In this document: piece after piece, positions 7,773 through 17,338 of the stretch
Layout of the letters: every line of letters begins with the position of its first letter
How positions within the stretch are numbered: position 1 is the stretch's first letter
Source: Mycobacterium kyogaense
Lineage (GTDB): Bacteria > Actinomycetota > Actinomycetes > Mycobacteriales > Mycobacteriaceae
Direction of reading: 5' to 3'
Assembly: GCF_003254575.1 (NCBI RefSeq)
Contig: NZ_QJUA01000010.1
Location: forward strand, 62,001 to 126,000
DNA: 64,000 bases
Notes under the pieces: model-generated
Told to the model about the DNA's origin: nothing
Databases searched by the model: none
What the model saw: only the letters and a program-made list of their open reading frames with translations
Program-made: the position numbers and the translations under genes

Positions 7773-8446
7773 CGGGCACCGAGGGCACCGGCCCCGAGGT
7801 GATCGGCGTGCGGCGCGGCATGTTCGGCGCCACGGGCAGCGGCGACACCTCCGGCTACGGCCGGTTGATCCGGCCGGTGGCGCTGCCCGGGAGCACGCCG
7901 CGGCCCTACGGCGGCTACTTCGACGACATCGTCGACGCACTGAGCGCCGCGCTCGGCGACGACACGACAGCCGAGGCGATCGAGAGGGTCGTCGTGTATC
8001 GCGATGAACTCACTCTCGAGGTGCACCGCGAGAGACTGGTCGCGGTCGCGCAGGCGCTGCGTGACGACGCCGCACTGCGCTTCGAACTGTGTCTCGGGGT
8101 CAGCGGAGTGCACTATCCCGACGACACGGGGCGGGAGCTGCATGCGGTCTACCCGCTGATGTCGATCACCCACAATCGCCGCGTTCGCGTGGAAGTGGCT
8201 GCGCCCGACGATGATCCACACATCCCGTCGCTGTTCTCGGTCTATCCGACCACCGACTGGCACGAACGCGAGACCTACGACTTCTTCGGCATCATCTTCG
8301 ACGGGCACCCCGCGCTGACCAGGATCGAGATGCCCGACGACTGGGTCGGGCATCCGCAGCGCAAGGACTATCCGCTGGGCGGCGTGCCGGTGGAGTACCA
8401 CGGCGCCCAGATCCCCCCGCCCGATCAGCGGAGGTCCTACAACTGA
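7769..8446 (+). CDS. nuoC: NADH-quinone oxidoreductase subunit C
   Basis: 225 residues from GTG 7769, GTGA overlap with nuoB. The signature of the 30-kDa subunit, [16 protein letters not shown], is present, followed by [15 protein letters not shown] near the C-terminus. NuoC is a hydrophilic-arm structural subunit contacting NuoD and NuoB. The N-terminal 45 residues, with glycine-rich [16 protein letters not shown], extend beyond the usual core as in other mycobacteria. Stop and next start overlap as TGATG. Confidence 0.95.
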   Translation: MTGTEGTGPEVIGVRRGMFGATGSGDTSGYGRLIRPVALPGSTPRPYGGYFDDIVDALSAALGDDTTAEAIERVVVYRDELTLEVHRERLVAVAQALRDDAALRFELCLGVSGVHYPDDTGRELHAVYPLMSITHNRRVRVEVAAPDDDPHIPSLFSVYPTTDWHERETYDFFGIIFDGHPALTRIEMPDDWVGHPQRKDYPLGGVPVEYHGAQIPPPDQRRSYN

Positions 8447-9774
8447 TGACCACCTCAGCGCACCGCCCAGAGAGGGTGGTCGTCGTCGGCGGCCAGGACT
8501 GGGACCAGGTCGTCACCGCCGCCCGCGAGAACGCCGCCGAGCACGCCGGTGAGCGGATCGTCGTCAACATGGGCCCCCAGCACCCGTCGACGCACGGCGT
8601 GCTCCGACTGATCCTCGAAATCGAAGGCGAGACGATCGTCGAGGCCCGGTGCGGCATCGGCTATCTGCACACCGGCATCGAGAAGAACCTCGAATTCCGC
8701 ACGTGGACACAGGGAGTCACGTTCGTCACCCGGATGGACTATCTCTCGCCGTTCTTCAACGAGACGGTGTACTGCCTGGGCGTGGAGAAGCTGCTCGACG
8801 TCACCGACGCGATCCCCGAGAGGGCGTCGGTCATCCGGGTGATGATGATGGAGCTCAACCGGATCTCCAGCCACCTGGTCGCCCTGGCCACCGGCGGCAT
8901 GGAACTGGGCGCGATGACGGCGATGTTCCTCGGCTTCCGCGAGCGAGAACTGATCCTGTCGGTGTTCGAGACGATCACCGGCCTGCGGATGAACAACGCC
9001 TACATCCGCCCCGGCGGTGTGGCGGTCGATCTGCCCGACGAGGCCATGCCGCAGCTGCACGAGCTGTTGACGCTGCTGCCTGAACGTCTGCGCGACCTGG
9101 AGAATCTCCTCAACGAGAACTACATCTGGAAGGCGCGCACCGTCGGGGTCGGCTATCTGGACCTGACCGGATGCATGGCGCTGGGCATCACCGGCCCGGT
9201 GCTGCGCTCGACGGGCCTCCCGCACGATCTGCGCAAGACGCAACCGTACTGCGGGTACGAGACGTACGACTTCGACGTCATCACCGACGATCGCTGTGAC
9301 TCCTACGGGCGCTACCTGATTCGGGTCAAGGAGATGCGCGAGTCGATCAAGATCGTCGAGCAGTGCGTCGAGCGTCTCGAGGGGCTCGCGGGGGCGCCGG
9401 TGATGATCGAGGACAAGAAGTTGGCGTGGCCGGCCGACCTGAAGGTGGGTCCGGATGGTCTGGGCAATTCCCCCGAGCACATCGCCAAGATCATGGGGCG
9501 GTCGATGGAAGGCCTGATCCACCACTTCAAGATCGTCACCGAAGGGTTCCGCGTGCCCGCCGGGCAGGTGTACGCCGCCGTCGAATCCCCGCGCGGGGAA
9601 CTCGGCGTGCACATGGTCTCCGACGGCGGGACGCGGCCGTACCGCGTGCACTACCGCGATCCGTCGTTCACGAATCTGCAAGCTGTGGCGGCGATGTGCG
9701 AGGGCGGCATGGTCGCCGACGCGATCGCGGCAGTGGCGTCGATCGATCCGGTGATGGGCGGGGTGGACAGGTGA
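8446..9774 (+). CDS. nuoD: NADH-quinone oxidoreductase subunit D
   Basis: 442 residues from ATG 8446. This 49-kDa subunit descends from the hydrogenase large subunit and forms the quinone site with NuoB. Recognisable blocks are [44 protein letters not shown] and the C-terminal [15 protein letters not shown]. The stop TGA at 9772-9774 overlaps an ATG that opens a 10-codon micro-ORF before nuoE, instead of overlapping nuoE directly. Confidence 0.97.
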   Translation: MTTSAHRPERVVVVGGQDWDQVVTAARENAAEHAGERIVVNMGPQHPSTHGVLRLILEIEGETIVEARCGIGYLHTGIEKNLEFRTWTQGVTFVTRMDYLSPFFNETVYCLGVEKLLDVTDAIPERASVIRVMMMELNRISSHLVALATGGMELGAMTAMFLGFRERELILSVFETITGLRMNNAYIRPGGVAVDLPDEAMPQLHELLTLLPERLRDLENLLNENYIWKARTVGVGYLDLTGCMALGITGPVLRSTGLPHDLRKTQPYCGYETYDFDVITDDRCDSYGRYLIRVKEMRESIKIVEQCVERLEGLAGAPVMIEDKKLAWPADLKVGPDGLGNSPEHIAKIMGRSMEGLIHHFKIVTEGFRVPAGQVYAAVESPRGELGVHMVSDGGTRPYRVHYRDPSFTNLQAVAAMCEGGMVADAIAAVASIDPVMGGVDR

Positions 9775-9806
9775 TGAGCGCTTGCGCGAAGAACAGACGG
9801 TCATGA
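9774..9806 (+). repeat. mini-repeat with 10-residue micro-ORF at the nuoD/nuoE junction
   Basis: The unit starts with TGATGAGCGCTTGCGCGAAG and encodes [10 protein letters not shown] with its own TGA. Its ATG overlaps the nuoD stop (TGATG) and its stop overlaps the nuoE start (ATGA). Two nearly identical copies occur at the nuoK/nuoL junction (17274-17338). Whether the peptide matters or only coupling is preserved cannot be told from sequence. Confidence 0.75.
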
Positions 9807-10675
9807 GCGTTTTTCTCGAGCTCGGCCAGCGGCCCGACGAACCGGGTCCGCCGATCCACGGGCCGGCCACGTATCCGGCCGACGTGACGGAGCGGTTGAC
9901 GCGCGACGCCACCGGGATCGTCGGCCGTTACCCCGACGCGCGGTCGGCTCTGCTGCCGCTGCTGCATCTTGTACAGGCCGAGGACGGCTGTCTGACTCCC
10001 GCCGGAATCGCTTTCTGCGCAGAGCACTTGAGCTTGACACCGGCCGAGGTGACGGCTGTCGCGACGTTCTACTCGATGTACCGCCGCACGCCCACCGGAG
10101 ACTATCTGGTGGGCGTGTGCACGAACACGCTGTGCGCGGTGATGGGCGGGGACGCGATCCTCGACACACTGCAGGAGCGCCTGGGAATCCTCACCGGGCA
10201 GAGCACGCCGGACGGCCGGATCACGTTGGAGCACGTCGAGTGCAACGCGGCCTGCGACTACGCGCCGGTCGTGATGGTGAACTGGGAGTTCTTCGACAAC
10301 CAGACCCCGTCGTCGGCGCGCGATCTGGTGGACGCCTTGCAGGCCGGTCAGGCGCCGACACCGTCGCGCAGCGGGTCGCTGTGCACGTTCCGCGAGACCG
10401 CGAGAATGCTTGCCGGAGTTGGTGATTCCATCGGCACTGACACTGCGGGCCCGGGGCCCGCGACATTGGCCGGCCTGCGGATCGCCCGCGAACGCGGGAT
10501 GAGCGCGCCGGATGCCGACGCGCCCGCCAGCGACAGCACCTCCGACGCACCCGGCCACGACCAGGCCGAAGCCACCGAGTCCGTGAAAGAGCAGCCGGCG
10601 CCCGCCCCGTCGGCCGAGGTACCCGCACGCGGGCAGACCGCCGACACCGATCCCACCGCGACGGACGCCTCATGA
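9803..10675 (+). CDS. nuoE: NADH-quinone oxidoreductase subunit E
   Basis: 290 residues from ATG 9803; an upstream TTG at 9782 lies in the mini-repeat and is rejected. The thioredoxin-like [2Fe-2S] domain holds cluster N1a with Cys106, Cys111, Cys147 and Cys151 (GVCTNTLC and HVECNAACDYAP). From about residue 215 the protein continues as a low-complexity Ala/Pro/Asp/Thr-rich tail of roughly 75 residues that is not part of the family core and is probably disordered. Stop overlaps nuoF by 4 bp. Confidence 0.95.
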   Translation: MSVFLELGQRPDEPGPPIHGPATYPADVTERLTRDATGIVGRYPDARSALLPLLHLVQAEDGCLTPAGIAFCAEHLSLTPAEVTAVATFYSMYRRTPTGDYLVGVCTNTLCAVMGGDAILDTLQERLGILTGQSTPDGRITLEHVECNAACDYAPVVMVNWEFFDNQTPSSARDLVDALQAGQAPTPSRSGSLCTFRETARMLAGVGDSIGTDTAGPGPATLAGLRIARERGMSAPDADAPASDSTSDAPGHDQAEATESVKEQPAPAPSAEVPARGQTADTDPTATDAS

Positions 10676-11991
10676 CCCCACTGACGCCCGTGTTCAGCAG
10701 CTTCTGGGACGAACCGCAGCCCTGGACCATGGACACCTACCGCCGCCACGGCGGTTACGAAGCGCTCGGCAAGGCGCTGGCGATGGGACCCGACGACGTC
10801 ATCACCCTGGTCAAGGATTCTGGGCTGCGCGGACGCGGCGGCGCGGGCTTCCCGACGGGCACGAAGTGGTCGTTCATCCCGCAAGGAGGCGAGGGTGCGG
10901 CCGCCAAGCCGCACTACCTGGTGATCAACGCCGACGAGTCGGAACCCGGCACCTGCAAAGACATGCCGCTGATGCTGACCACGCCGCACTTCCTGGTGGA
11001 GGGCGCCATCATCGCGGCGTATGCGATCCGTGCCCACCACGCGTTCATCTATCTGCGCGGCGAGGTGGTCCCGGTGTTGCGGCGGCTGCAGGCCGCGGTC
11101 GCGGAGGCGTACGAGGCCGGGTATCTGGGCACCGACATCGGCGGGTCCGGCTTCGATCTGGAGCTCGTGGTGCACGCCGGCGCGGGCGCCTACATCTGCG
11201 GCGAGGAGACCGCGCTGCTGGACTCGCTGGAGGGGCGGCGGGGTCAGCCGCGGCTGCGGCCGCCGTTCCCCGCCGTGGCCGGTCTGTACGCCTGCCCGAC
11301 GGTGGTGAACAACGTCGAGTCGATCGCCAGCGTGCCGCCGATCCTGCGCAACGGGGTGGACTGGTTCCGGTCGATGGGCTCGGAGAAGTCGCCCGGTTTC
11401 ACGCTGTACTCGCTGTCGGGCCATGTCACGACGCCGGGCCAGTACGAGGCGCCGCTGGGCATCACGCTGCGCGAGCTGCTCGATTACGCCGGCGGGGTGC
11501 GCGCCGGTCACGAGCTGAAGTTCTGGACTCCGGGCGGATCGTCGACGCCGCTGTTGACCGCCGAACACCTCGACGTGCCTCTCGATTACGAGGGGATGGC
11601 AGGTGTCGGGTCGATGCTCGGCACCAAGGCGCTGCAGATCTTCGACGAGACCACGTGTGTGGTGCGCGCGGTGCGGCGCTGGACGCAGTTCTACGCACAC
11701 GAGTCGTGCGGCAAGTGCACACCGTGCCGGGAGGGCACCTACTGGCTGGCGCAGATCTACGAGCGGCTGGAGACGGGGCGCGGCACCGAAGAGGATCTCG
11801 ACAAGCTGCTCGACATCTCCGACAACATCTTCGGCAAGTCGTTCTGCGCCCTCGGCGACGGCGCGGCCAGCCCGATCCTGTCCTCGCTCAAGTACTTCCG
11901 CGGCGAGTACGAGGCTCATCTGGGCGGAGCCGGGTGCCCGTTCGACCCGTACGCGTCGATGCTGGCGGCCCCGGAAGGAGTAGGCGCGTGA
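10672..11991 (+). CDS. nuoF: NADH-quinone oxidoreductase subunit F
   Basis: 439 residues. NuoF binds NADH and FMN and carries cluster N3. Visible are [10 protein letters not shown] at 54-63 (nucleotide binding), [26 protein letters not shown] (FMN region), and the [4Fe-4S] ligands Cys346, Cys349 and Cys352 in [12 protein letters not shown] plus Cys392. Forms the electron-input module with NuoE and NuoG. After its stop the operon is interrupted by a 94-nt gap containing a hairpin repeat, the longest gap inside the nuo cluster. Confidence 0.97.
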   Translation: MTPLTPVFSSFWDEPQPWTMDTYRRHGGYEALGKALAMGPDDVITLVKDSGLRGRGGAGFPTGTKWSFIPQGGEGAAAKPHYLVINADESEPGTCKDMPLMLTTPHFLVEGAIIAAYAIRAHHAFIYLRGEVVPVLRRLQAAVAEAYEAGYLGTDIGGSGFDLELVVHAGAGAYICGEETALLDSLEGRRGQPRLRPPFPAVAGLYACPTVVNNVESIASVPPILRNGVDWFRSMGSEKSPGFTLYSLSGHVTTPGQYEAPLGITLRELLDYAGGVRAGHELKFWTPGGSSTPLLTAEHLDVPLDYEGMAGVGSMLGTKALQIFDETTCVVRAVRRWTQFYAHESCGKCTPCREGTYWLAQIYERLETGRGTEEDLDKLLDISDNIFGKSFCALGDGAASPILSSLKYFRGEYEAHLGGAGCPFDPYASMLAAPEGVGA

Positions 11992-12006
11992 GGCTGCGTT
12001 TTTCCC

Positions 12007-12067
12007 GCGAGCAGACACAGACTCGAGTGGACACGCCGCGAAACTGCTCGAGTTCGCGTCTGCTCGC
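12007..12067 (+). repeat. hairpin-forming intergenic repeat between nuoF and nuoG
   Basis: A perfect 10-bp inverted repeat, GCGAGCAGAC at 12007-12016 and GTCTGCTCGC at 12058-12067, encloses a second 7-bp pair, ACTCGAG at 12021-12027 and CTCGAGT at 12047-12053, with a 19-nt loop. There is no T-run, so a classical terminator is unlikely. It may be a dispersed palindromic mini-repeat that acts as an RNA processing or stability element. Confidence 0.65.
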
Positions 12068-12085
12068 CGGAAGAAAGGGGCACGC

Positions 12086-14485
12086 ATGACGCTGGCTGAG
12101 CACAGTCACGACGCCCCAGCGGTCGAGATGGTCACGCTGACCATCGACGGTACCGAGGTCAGCGTCCCCAAGGGCACGTTGGTGATCCGCGCCGCCGAGC
12201 TGATGGGCGTCCAGATCCCCCGCTTCTGCGACCATCCGCTACTCGATCCCGTCGGCGCATGCCGGCAGTGCCTGGTGGAGGTCGAGGGCCAACGGAAGCC
12301 GTTGGCGTCGTGCACCACGACCGTCTCGCCCGACATGGTGGTGCGCACCCAGCTCACCTCCGAAGCCGCTGACAAAGCGCAGCACGGGGTGATGGAGCTG
12401 CTGCTGATCAATCACCCGCTGGACTGCCCGATCTGCGACAAGGGCGGTGAGTGCCCGCTGCAGAACCAGGCGATGGCGCACGGCCGCAGCGAAACCCGCT
12501 TCGAAGACACCAAGCGCACGTTCCCCAAGCCGATCGCGATCTCGTCGGAGGTGCTCCTCGATCGCGAACGGTGCGTGCTCTGCGCGCGCTGCACCCGGTT
12601 CTCCGACCAGATCGCCGGTGACCGGTTCATCGACCTGCTCGAACGCGGGGCGAGCCAGCAGGTCGGCATCGCGACCGGTGAGCCGTTCCAGTCGTATTTC
12701 TCGGGGAACACCGTGCAGATCTGCCCGGTCGGCGCACTGACGGGCACGGCCTACCGGTTCCGCGCACGGCCGTTCGACCTGGTGTCCAGCCCGAGCGTGT
12801 GCGAGCACTGCGCCTCGGGCTGCGCGCAACGCACCGACCATCGCCGCGGAAAGGTCCTGCGTCGTCTGGCCGGTGACGACCCTGAGGTCAACGAAGAGTG
12901 GAACTGCGACAAGGGCCGCTGGGCGTTCACCTACGCCACGGCGGGCGATCGCATCACCACACCGTTGCTGCGCGAGGACGGTGTGCTGCGTCCCGCGTCG
13001 TGGTCCGAGGCATTGAGCGTCGCGGCCGGGCGCCTCGCCGCGGCGGAGGGTCGCGCCGGGGTGCTCGTCGGCGGCCGCTGCACCGCCGAGGATGCCTACG
13101 CCTACTCGAAGTTCACTCGGATCGTGTTGGGCAGCAACGACATCGATTTCCGCGTCCGTCCGCACAGCGCCGAGGAGACGGCGTTCCTCGGCGCGCATGT
13201 GGCGGGCCTGCCGATGGACGTCACGTACTCGGATCTGGAGAACGCGCCGGCCGTGCTACTCGCCGGCTTCGAACCAGAGGACGAGTCGCCGATCATGTTC
13301 CTGCGGCTGCGCAAAGCGGTGCGCAAGCGCGGACTCCAGGTGCTGTCGGTGGCGCCGTTCGCCTCGCGCGGACTGCGCAAGCTGTCCGGTGAGCTGGTGT
13401 CCGCCGTTCCCGGCGCAGAAGCCGCGGCGATCGACGAGCTGGCCGACAACGCCCTGCTCGCGATGCCCGGAGCGCTGATCCTCGTCGGGGAACGGCTCGC
13501 CACCGCACCCGGAGCGTTGTCCGCGGCCGCGCGACTGGCGGCGAGCACCGGGGCGCGGCTGGCATGGGTGCCGCGCCGGGCCGGAGACCGGGGCGCTGTG
13601 GACGCCGGAGTCCTGCCCACCCTGTTGCCCGGCGGCCGCCCGGTGCGTGACGACGCCGCCCGCACGGCGATGGCTCAGGAGTGGCACGTCGACGCGCTAC
13701 CCGCGACCCCGGGACGCGACACCGCCGGCATCCTCGCGGCCGCCGCCACCGGTGAGCTGCAGGCGCTGCTCGTCGGCGGTGTCGACCTCGACGACCTACC
13801 TGATCCCGCGGCTGCGCGCGCCGCACTCGACGCGGCGCCGTTCGTCGTGAGCCTGGAGCTGCGGCGAAGCGCCGTGACCGATCGCGCCGACGTGGTGTTC
13901 CCCGTCGCTCCGGTGGTGGAGAAGGCCGGCTCGTTCGTCAACTGGGAGGGCCGGATTCGACCGTTCGAACCGTCCCTGCAGACCAACGCGCTGTCCGACT
14001 TCCGGGTCCTCGGCTTTCTCGCCGACGAGCTCGGCATCGACCTCGGCACCTCCTCCGCGACAGCTCTTGCCGAAGATCGGGCCCGCGTGGGTCTGTGGTC
14101 GGGAACACGGGACGGCATCGATCTCCCCGGTTCCCAGGCATCCGAGCCGGCTGCCGGCCAGGCGGTACTGGCGACGTGGCGGCTCCTTCTCGACCAGGGC
14201 CGGTTGCAGGACGGCGAACCGCACCTCGCCGGCACCGCTCACACACCGGTGGCACGGATGTCCGCGGCGACCGCCGCCGAGATCAACGCCGAACCCGGCG
14301 ATCCGGTGACGGTGTCCACCGACCGGGGAGCCGTCACACTGCCGCTGGTGGTGACCGCGATGGCCGATCGGGTGGTCTGGGTGCCGACGAACTCGCCGGG
14401 GTGCGCGGTGCACGCGAGCTTGGGCGCGACGTCGGGGGCCTTGGTGTCGATCGGGCGGGCTTCGATCGGACGGGGGCAGCCGTGA
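12086..14485 (+). CDS. nuoG: NADH-quinone oxidoreductase subunit G
   Basis: 799 residues, ATG at 12086 preceded by the A/G-rich AAGAAAGGGG. The N-terminal [2Fe-2S] ferredoxin domain ([17 protein letters not shown]) is followed by the His-Cys3 motif [18 protein letters not shown], then [11 protein letters not shown] with CPVGAL, and finally CEHCASGC, the ligands of the extra cluster (N7) region. The long C-terminal part is molybdopterin-oxidoreductase-like but degenerate, as usual for NuoG. Ends in a GTGA overlap with nuoH. Confidence 0.96.
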   Translation: MTLAEHSHDAPAVEMVTLTIDGTEVSVPKGTLVIRAAELMGVQIPRFCDHPLLDPVGACRQCLVEVEGQRKPLASCTTTVSPDMVVRTQLTSEAADKAQHGVMELLLINHPLDCPICDKGGECPLQNQAMAHGRSETRFEDTKRTFPKPIAISSEVLLDRERCVLCARCTRFSDQIAGDRFIDLLERGASQQVGIATGEPFQSYFSGNTVQICPVGALTGTAYRFRARPFDLVSSPSVCEHCASGCAQRTDHRRGKVLRRLAGDDPEVNEEWNCDKGRWAFTYATAGDRITTPLLREDGVLRPASWSEALSVAAGRLAAAEGRAGVLVGGRCTAEDAYAYSKFTRIVLGSNDIDFRVRPHSAEETAFLGAHVAGLPMDVTYSDLENAPAVLLAGFEPEDESPIMFLRLRKAVRKRGLQVLSVAPFASRGLRKLSGELVSAVPGAEAAAIDELADNALLAMPGALILVGERLATAPGALSAAARLAASTGARLAWVPRRAGDRGAVDAGVLPTLLPGGRPVRDDAARTAMAQEWHVDALPATPGRDTAGILAAAATGELQALLVGGVDLDDLPDPAAARAALDAAPFVVSLELRRSAVTDRADVVFPVAPVVEKAGSFVNWEGRIRPFEPSLQTNALSDFRVLGFLADELGIDLGTSSATALAEDRARVGLWSGTRDGIDLPGSQASEPAAGQAVLATWRLLLDQGRLQDGEPHLAGTAHTPVARMSAATAAEINAEPGDPVTVSTDRGAVTLPLVVTAMADRVVWVPTNSPGCAVHASLGATSGALVSIGRASIGRGQP

Positions 14486-15711
14486 CATACCCCGATCCCA
14501 CACTCTTCGGCCACGATCCGTGGTGGCTGGTCCTCGCCAAGGCCCTGGGCATCTTCGTGTTCCTGCTGCTGACGGTGCTCGTGGCGATCCTGCTGGAACG
14601 AAAGATCCTGGGCCGCATGCAGATGCGGCTGGGACCGAATCGGGTCGGTCCGCGGGGATTGCTGCAGTCGCTGGCCGACGGGGTCAAGCTCGCGCTCAAG
14701 GAGGGCCTCATCCCGGCAGGGGTGGACAAGTGGATCTACCTTGCCGCCCCGGTCATCTCGGTGATCCCCGCATTCATGGCGTTCGCCGTGATCCCCATGG
14801 GCGGAGAGATCTCGGTGTTCGGGCACCGCACCGCCCTGCAGTTGACCGATCTGCCGGTGGCCGTGCTCTACATCCTGGCCGTCACCTCGATCGGGGTGTA
14901 CGGGATCGTGCTCGCGGGCTGGGCATCCGGCTCGGTGTATCCGCTGCTGGGCGGCCTGAGGTCGTCTGCACAGGTGGTCTCCTACGAGATCGCGATGGCG
15001 CTCTCGTTCGCGGCGGTGTTCATCTACTCGGGCACCATGTCGACCTCGGGCATCGTTGCCGCCCAGGAGAACACCTGGTTCGTGTTCCTGCTGCTGCCGT
15101 CGTTCCTGGTGTACCTGACCTCGATGGTGGGTGAAACCAACCGCGCGCCTTTCGATCTGCCCGAAGCCGAGGGCGAACTCGTCGGCGGCTTCCACACCGA
15201 GTACTCGTCGCTGAAGTTCGCGATGTTCATGCTCGCCGAGTACGTCAACATGACCACCGTGTCGGCGTTGGCCACCACCCTGTTCCTCGGCGGGTGGCAC
15301 GCGCCATGGCCGGTGAGCCTGTGGGACGGCGCCAACCACGGCTGGTGGCCGCTGCTGTGGTTCACCGCCAAGGTCTGGATGTTCCTGTTCGTGTTCATGT
15401 GGCTGCGCGCGACCCTGCCCCGGCTTCGCTACGACCAGTTCATGGCGTTGGGCTGGAAGCTCCTGATCCCGGTGTCCCTGGCGTGGATCATGGTCGTCGC
15501 CGTCACCCGGTCGCTCGGCGACGAAGGTCTGCCGACGTGGGTGACCGCGCTGATCGGTCTGGCCGCGGTCGTGCTCGCGGCGCTGGGGACATTCGCGTGG
15601 CGTTCGCGGCGTGCACGCCGGGAAGCGGCCTCCCCCACCACAGTCCCCCCGGCGGTGTCCGGCGCCTTCCCGGTGCCCCCGATACCGCAGAAGGAGCGTG
15701 CCGATGCCTAA
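14482..15711 (+). CDS. nuoH: NADH-quinone oxidoreductase subunit H
   Basis: 409 residues from GTG 14482. NuoH is the eight-helix heel subunit forming the quinone entry tunnel. The hallmark [33 protein letters not shown] is spread over residues about 33-66, and [19 protein letters not shown] forms the acidic loop. The C-terminus carries about 45 extra polar residues ([11 protein letters not shown] onward) after the last helix. The stop overlaps the nuoI ATG by 8 nt. Confidence 0.97.
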   Translation: MTYPDPTLFGHDPWWLVLAKALGIFVFLLLTVLVAILLERKILGRMQMRLGPNRVGPRGLLQSLADGVKLALKEGLIPAGVDKWIYLAAPVISVIPAFMAFAVIPMGGEISVFGHRTALQLTDLPVAVLYILAVTSIGVYGIVLAGWASGSVYPLLGGLRSSAQVVSYEIAMALSFAAVFIYSGTMSTSGIVAAQENTWFVFLLLPSFLVYLTSMVGETNRAPFDLPEAEGELVGGFHTEYSSLKFAMFMLAEYVNMTTVSALATTLFLGGWHAPWPVSLWDGANHGWWPLLWFTAKVWMFLFVFMWLRATLPRLRYDQFMALGWKLLIPVSLAWIMVVAVTRSLGDEGLPTWVTALIGLAAVVLAALGTFAWRSRRARREAASPTTVPPAVSGAFPVPPIPQKERADA

Positions 15712-16234
15712 GTTCCTCGACGCGGTCGCAGGATTCGCCGTCACCTTCGGGTCGATGTTCAAAAAGCCTGTCACCGAGGAGTATCCGGAGAAGCCCGGAC
15801 CGGTCGCGAAGCGGTATCACGGCCGGCACCAACTCAACCGATATCCCGACGGTCTCGAGAAGTGCATCGGGTGTGAGTTGTGCGCCTGGGCCTGCCCGGC
15901 CGACGCCATCTTCGTCGAAGGCGCCGACAACACCGAGGCGGAACGATTCTCTCCCGGCGAGCGGTACGGCCGGGTCTATCAGATCAACTACCTGCGGTGC
16001 ATCGGCTGCGGGTTGTGCATCGAGGCGTGCCCGACCCGCGCGCTCACGATGACCAACGACTACGAGCTGGCCGACGACAACCGGTCCGATCTGATCTACG
16101 GCAAAGACAAGCTTCTCGCACCACTGAGTCCCGGCATGGAGGCGCCGCCGCATGCCATGGCCCCGGGCAGCACCGACGACGACTACTACCTGGGCCGTAT
16201 CGAGGGCACCGTGGATCCGCTGGATGCGCGGTGA
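15704..16234 (+). CDS. nuoI: NADH-quinone oxidoreductase subunit I
   Basis: 176 residues, ATG 15704 after AAGGAG. A ferredoxin-type subunit with two [4Fe-4S] clusters (N6a and N6b): Cys54, 57, 60, 64 ([12 protein letters not shown]) and Cys99, 102, 105, 109 ([12 protein letters not shown]). It relays electrons from NuoG to NuoB. The N-terminal amphipathic helix and C-terminal extension are typical for actinobacteria. The nuoJ start follows after 3 nt. Confidence 0.97.
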   Translation: MPKFLDAVAGFAVTFGSMFKKPVTEEYPEKPGPVAKRYHGRHQLNRYPDGLEKCIGCELCAWACPADAIFVEGADNTEAERFSPGERYGRVYQINYLRCIGCGLCIEACPTRALTMTNDYELADDNRSDLIYGKDKLLAPLSPGMEAPPHAMAPGSTDDDYYLGRIEGTVDPLDAR

Positions 16235-16237
16235 CCC

Positions 16238-16978
16238 ATGGGTGAGGCGGTGCTGTTCTGGGTTCTCGGCGCGGTCGCGGTGATCGGTGCGTTGGGCGTC
16301 GTATCGGCGCCGAAGGCGGTGTATTCGGCGATCTCGCTGGCGGTGACGATGATCGCGCTGGCGGTGCTCTACATCGCGCAGGACGCGCCGTTCCTCGGCG
16401 TCGTGCAGGTGGTGGTGTACACGGGCGCGGTGATGATGCTGTTCCTGTTCGTCCTGATGCTGATCGGCGTGGACTCCTCGGAATCACTGGTGGAAACGCT
16501 GCGCGGCCAACGTGTCTCGGCGATCGTGGTCGGTATCGGTTTCGGCGTGCTGCTGATCGCCGGGATCGGCACCGTGTCGACGAACGGGTTCACCGGTCTG
16601 GCACAGGCCAATGAGAACGGCAACGTCGAAGGCCTGGCGGTCCTGCTGTTCACGAAGTACCTGTGGGCGTTCGAGCTGACCGGTGCCCTGCTGATCACGG
16701 CTGCGCTGGGTGCGATGGTGCTCGCCCACCGCGAGCGGTTCGAGCGCCGGAAGACCCAGCGGGAGCTCGCGATCGAGCGGTTCGCGCCGGGTGGTGGTCA
16801 CCCCACCACGCTGCCCAATCCTGGCGTGTACGCCCGCCACAACGCCGTCGACGTCCCCGCGCGACTGCCGGACGGACGCGGCTCGGAACTGTCGGTGAGT
16901 GCGATCCTGCAGGTGCGCCCCGTGCCCGGCGGTGACCGTCCGTCCGAGTCCACAAACGGACACCGGGAGCTGCGATGA
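16238..16978 (+). CDS. nuoJ: NADH-quinone oxidoreductase subunit J
   Basis: 246 residues, five predicted membrane helices in the first 165 residues, then a polar tail of about 80 residues. The pi-bulge helix region [18 protein letters not shown] is conserved. NuoJ belongs to the proton-translocating arm between NuoH and NuoK. The hydrophilic C-terminal tail ([26 protein letters not shown]) is typical of mycobacterial NuoJ. Overlaps nuoK by 4 bp. Confidence 0.96.
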   Translation: MGEAVLFWVLGAVAVIGALGVVSAPKAVYSAISLAVTMIALAVLYIAQDAPFLGVVQVVVYTGAVMMLFLFVLMLIGVDSSESLVETLRGQRVSAIVVGIGFGVLLIAGIGTVSTNGFTGLAQANENGNVEGLAVLLFTKYLWAFELTGALLITAALGAMVLAHRERFERRKTQRELAIERFAPGGGHPTTLPNPGVYARHNAVDVPARLPDGRGSELSVSAILQVRPVPGGDRPSESTNGHRELR

Positions 16979-17274
16979 ACCCCGAGTACTACCTCTATCT
17001 GTCGGCACTGCTGTTCACCATCGGTGCCGCTGGAGTTCTGTTGCGCCGCAACGCCATCGTGATGTTCATGTGCGTGGAGTTGATGCTCAACGCCGGCAAC
17101 CTGGCTTTCGTGGCGTTCTCGCGGATGCACGGCACCCTCGACGGTCAGGTGGTGGCGTTCTTCACGATGGTCGTCGCGGCCTGCGAGGTCGTGATCGGGT
17201 TGGCGATCATCATGACGATCTTCCGGACGCGGCGGTCGGCAAATGTGGACGACGCCAGCCTGCTGAGGAACTGA
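16975..17274 (+). CDS. nuoK: NADH-quinone oxidoreductase subunit K
   Basis: 99 residues with three membrane helices. The key glutamates are visible: one in [13 protein letters not shown] (helix 2) and one in [12 protein letters not shown] (helix 3). An antiporter-like MrpC-type subunit of the pumping arm. Its TGA at 17272-17274 is overlapped by the ATG of a micro-ORF repeat, so nuoL is coupled indirectly. Confidence 0.96.
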   Translation: MNPEYYLYLSALLFTIGAAGVLLRRNAIVMFMCVELMLNAGNLAFVAFSRMHGTLDGQVVAFFTMVVAACEVVIGLAIIMTIFRTRRSANVDDASLLRN

Positions 17275-17338
17275 TGAGCGCTTGCGCGAAGAAGAGACAG
17301 AGCTGATGAGCGCTTGCGCGAAGAAGAGACGAGCCTGA
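17274..17338 (+). repeat. tandem pair of 32-nt mini-repeats, two chained micro-ORFs between nuoK and nuoL
   Basis: Two units of 32 nt beginning TGATGAGCGCTTGCGCGAAG follow each other. The first encodes [10 protein letters not shown] (17274-17306), the second [10 protein letters not shown] (17306-17338). Each ATG overlaps the preceding TGA as TGATG, and the last TGA overlaps the nuoL ATG at 17338. The third copy sits at nuoD/nuoE (9774-9806). Confidence 0.8.
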
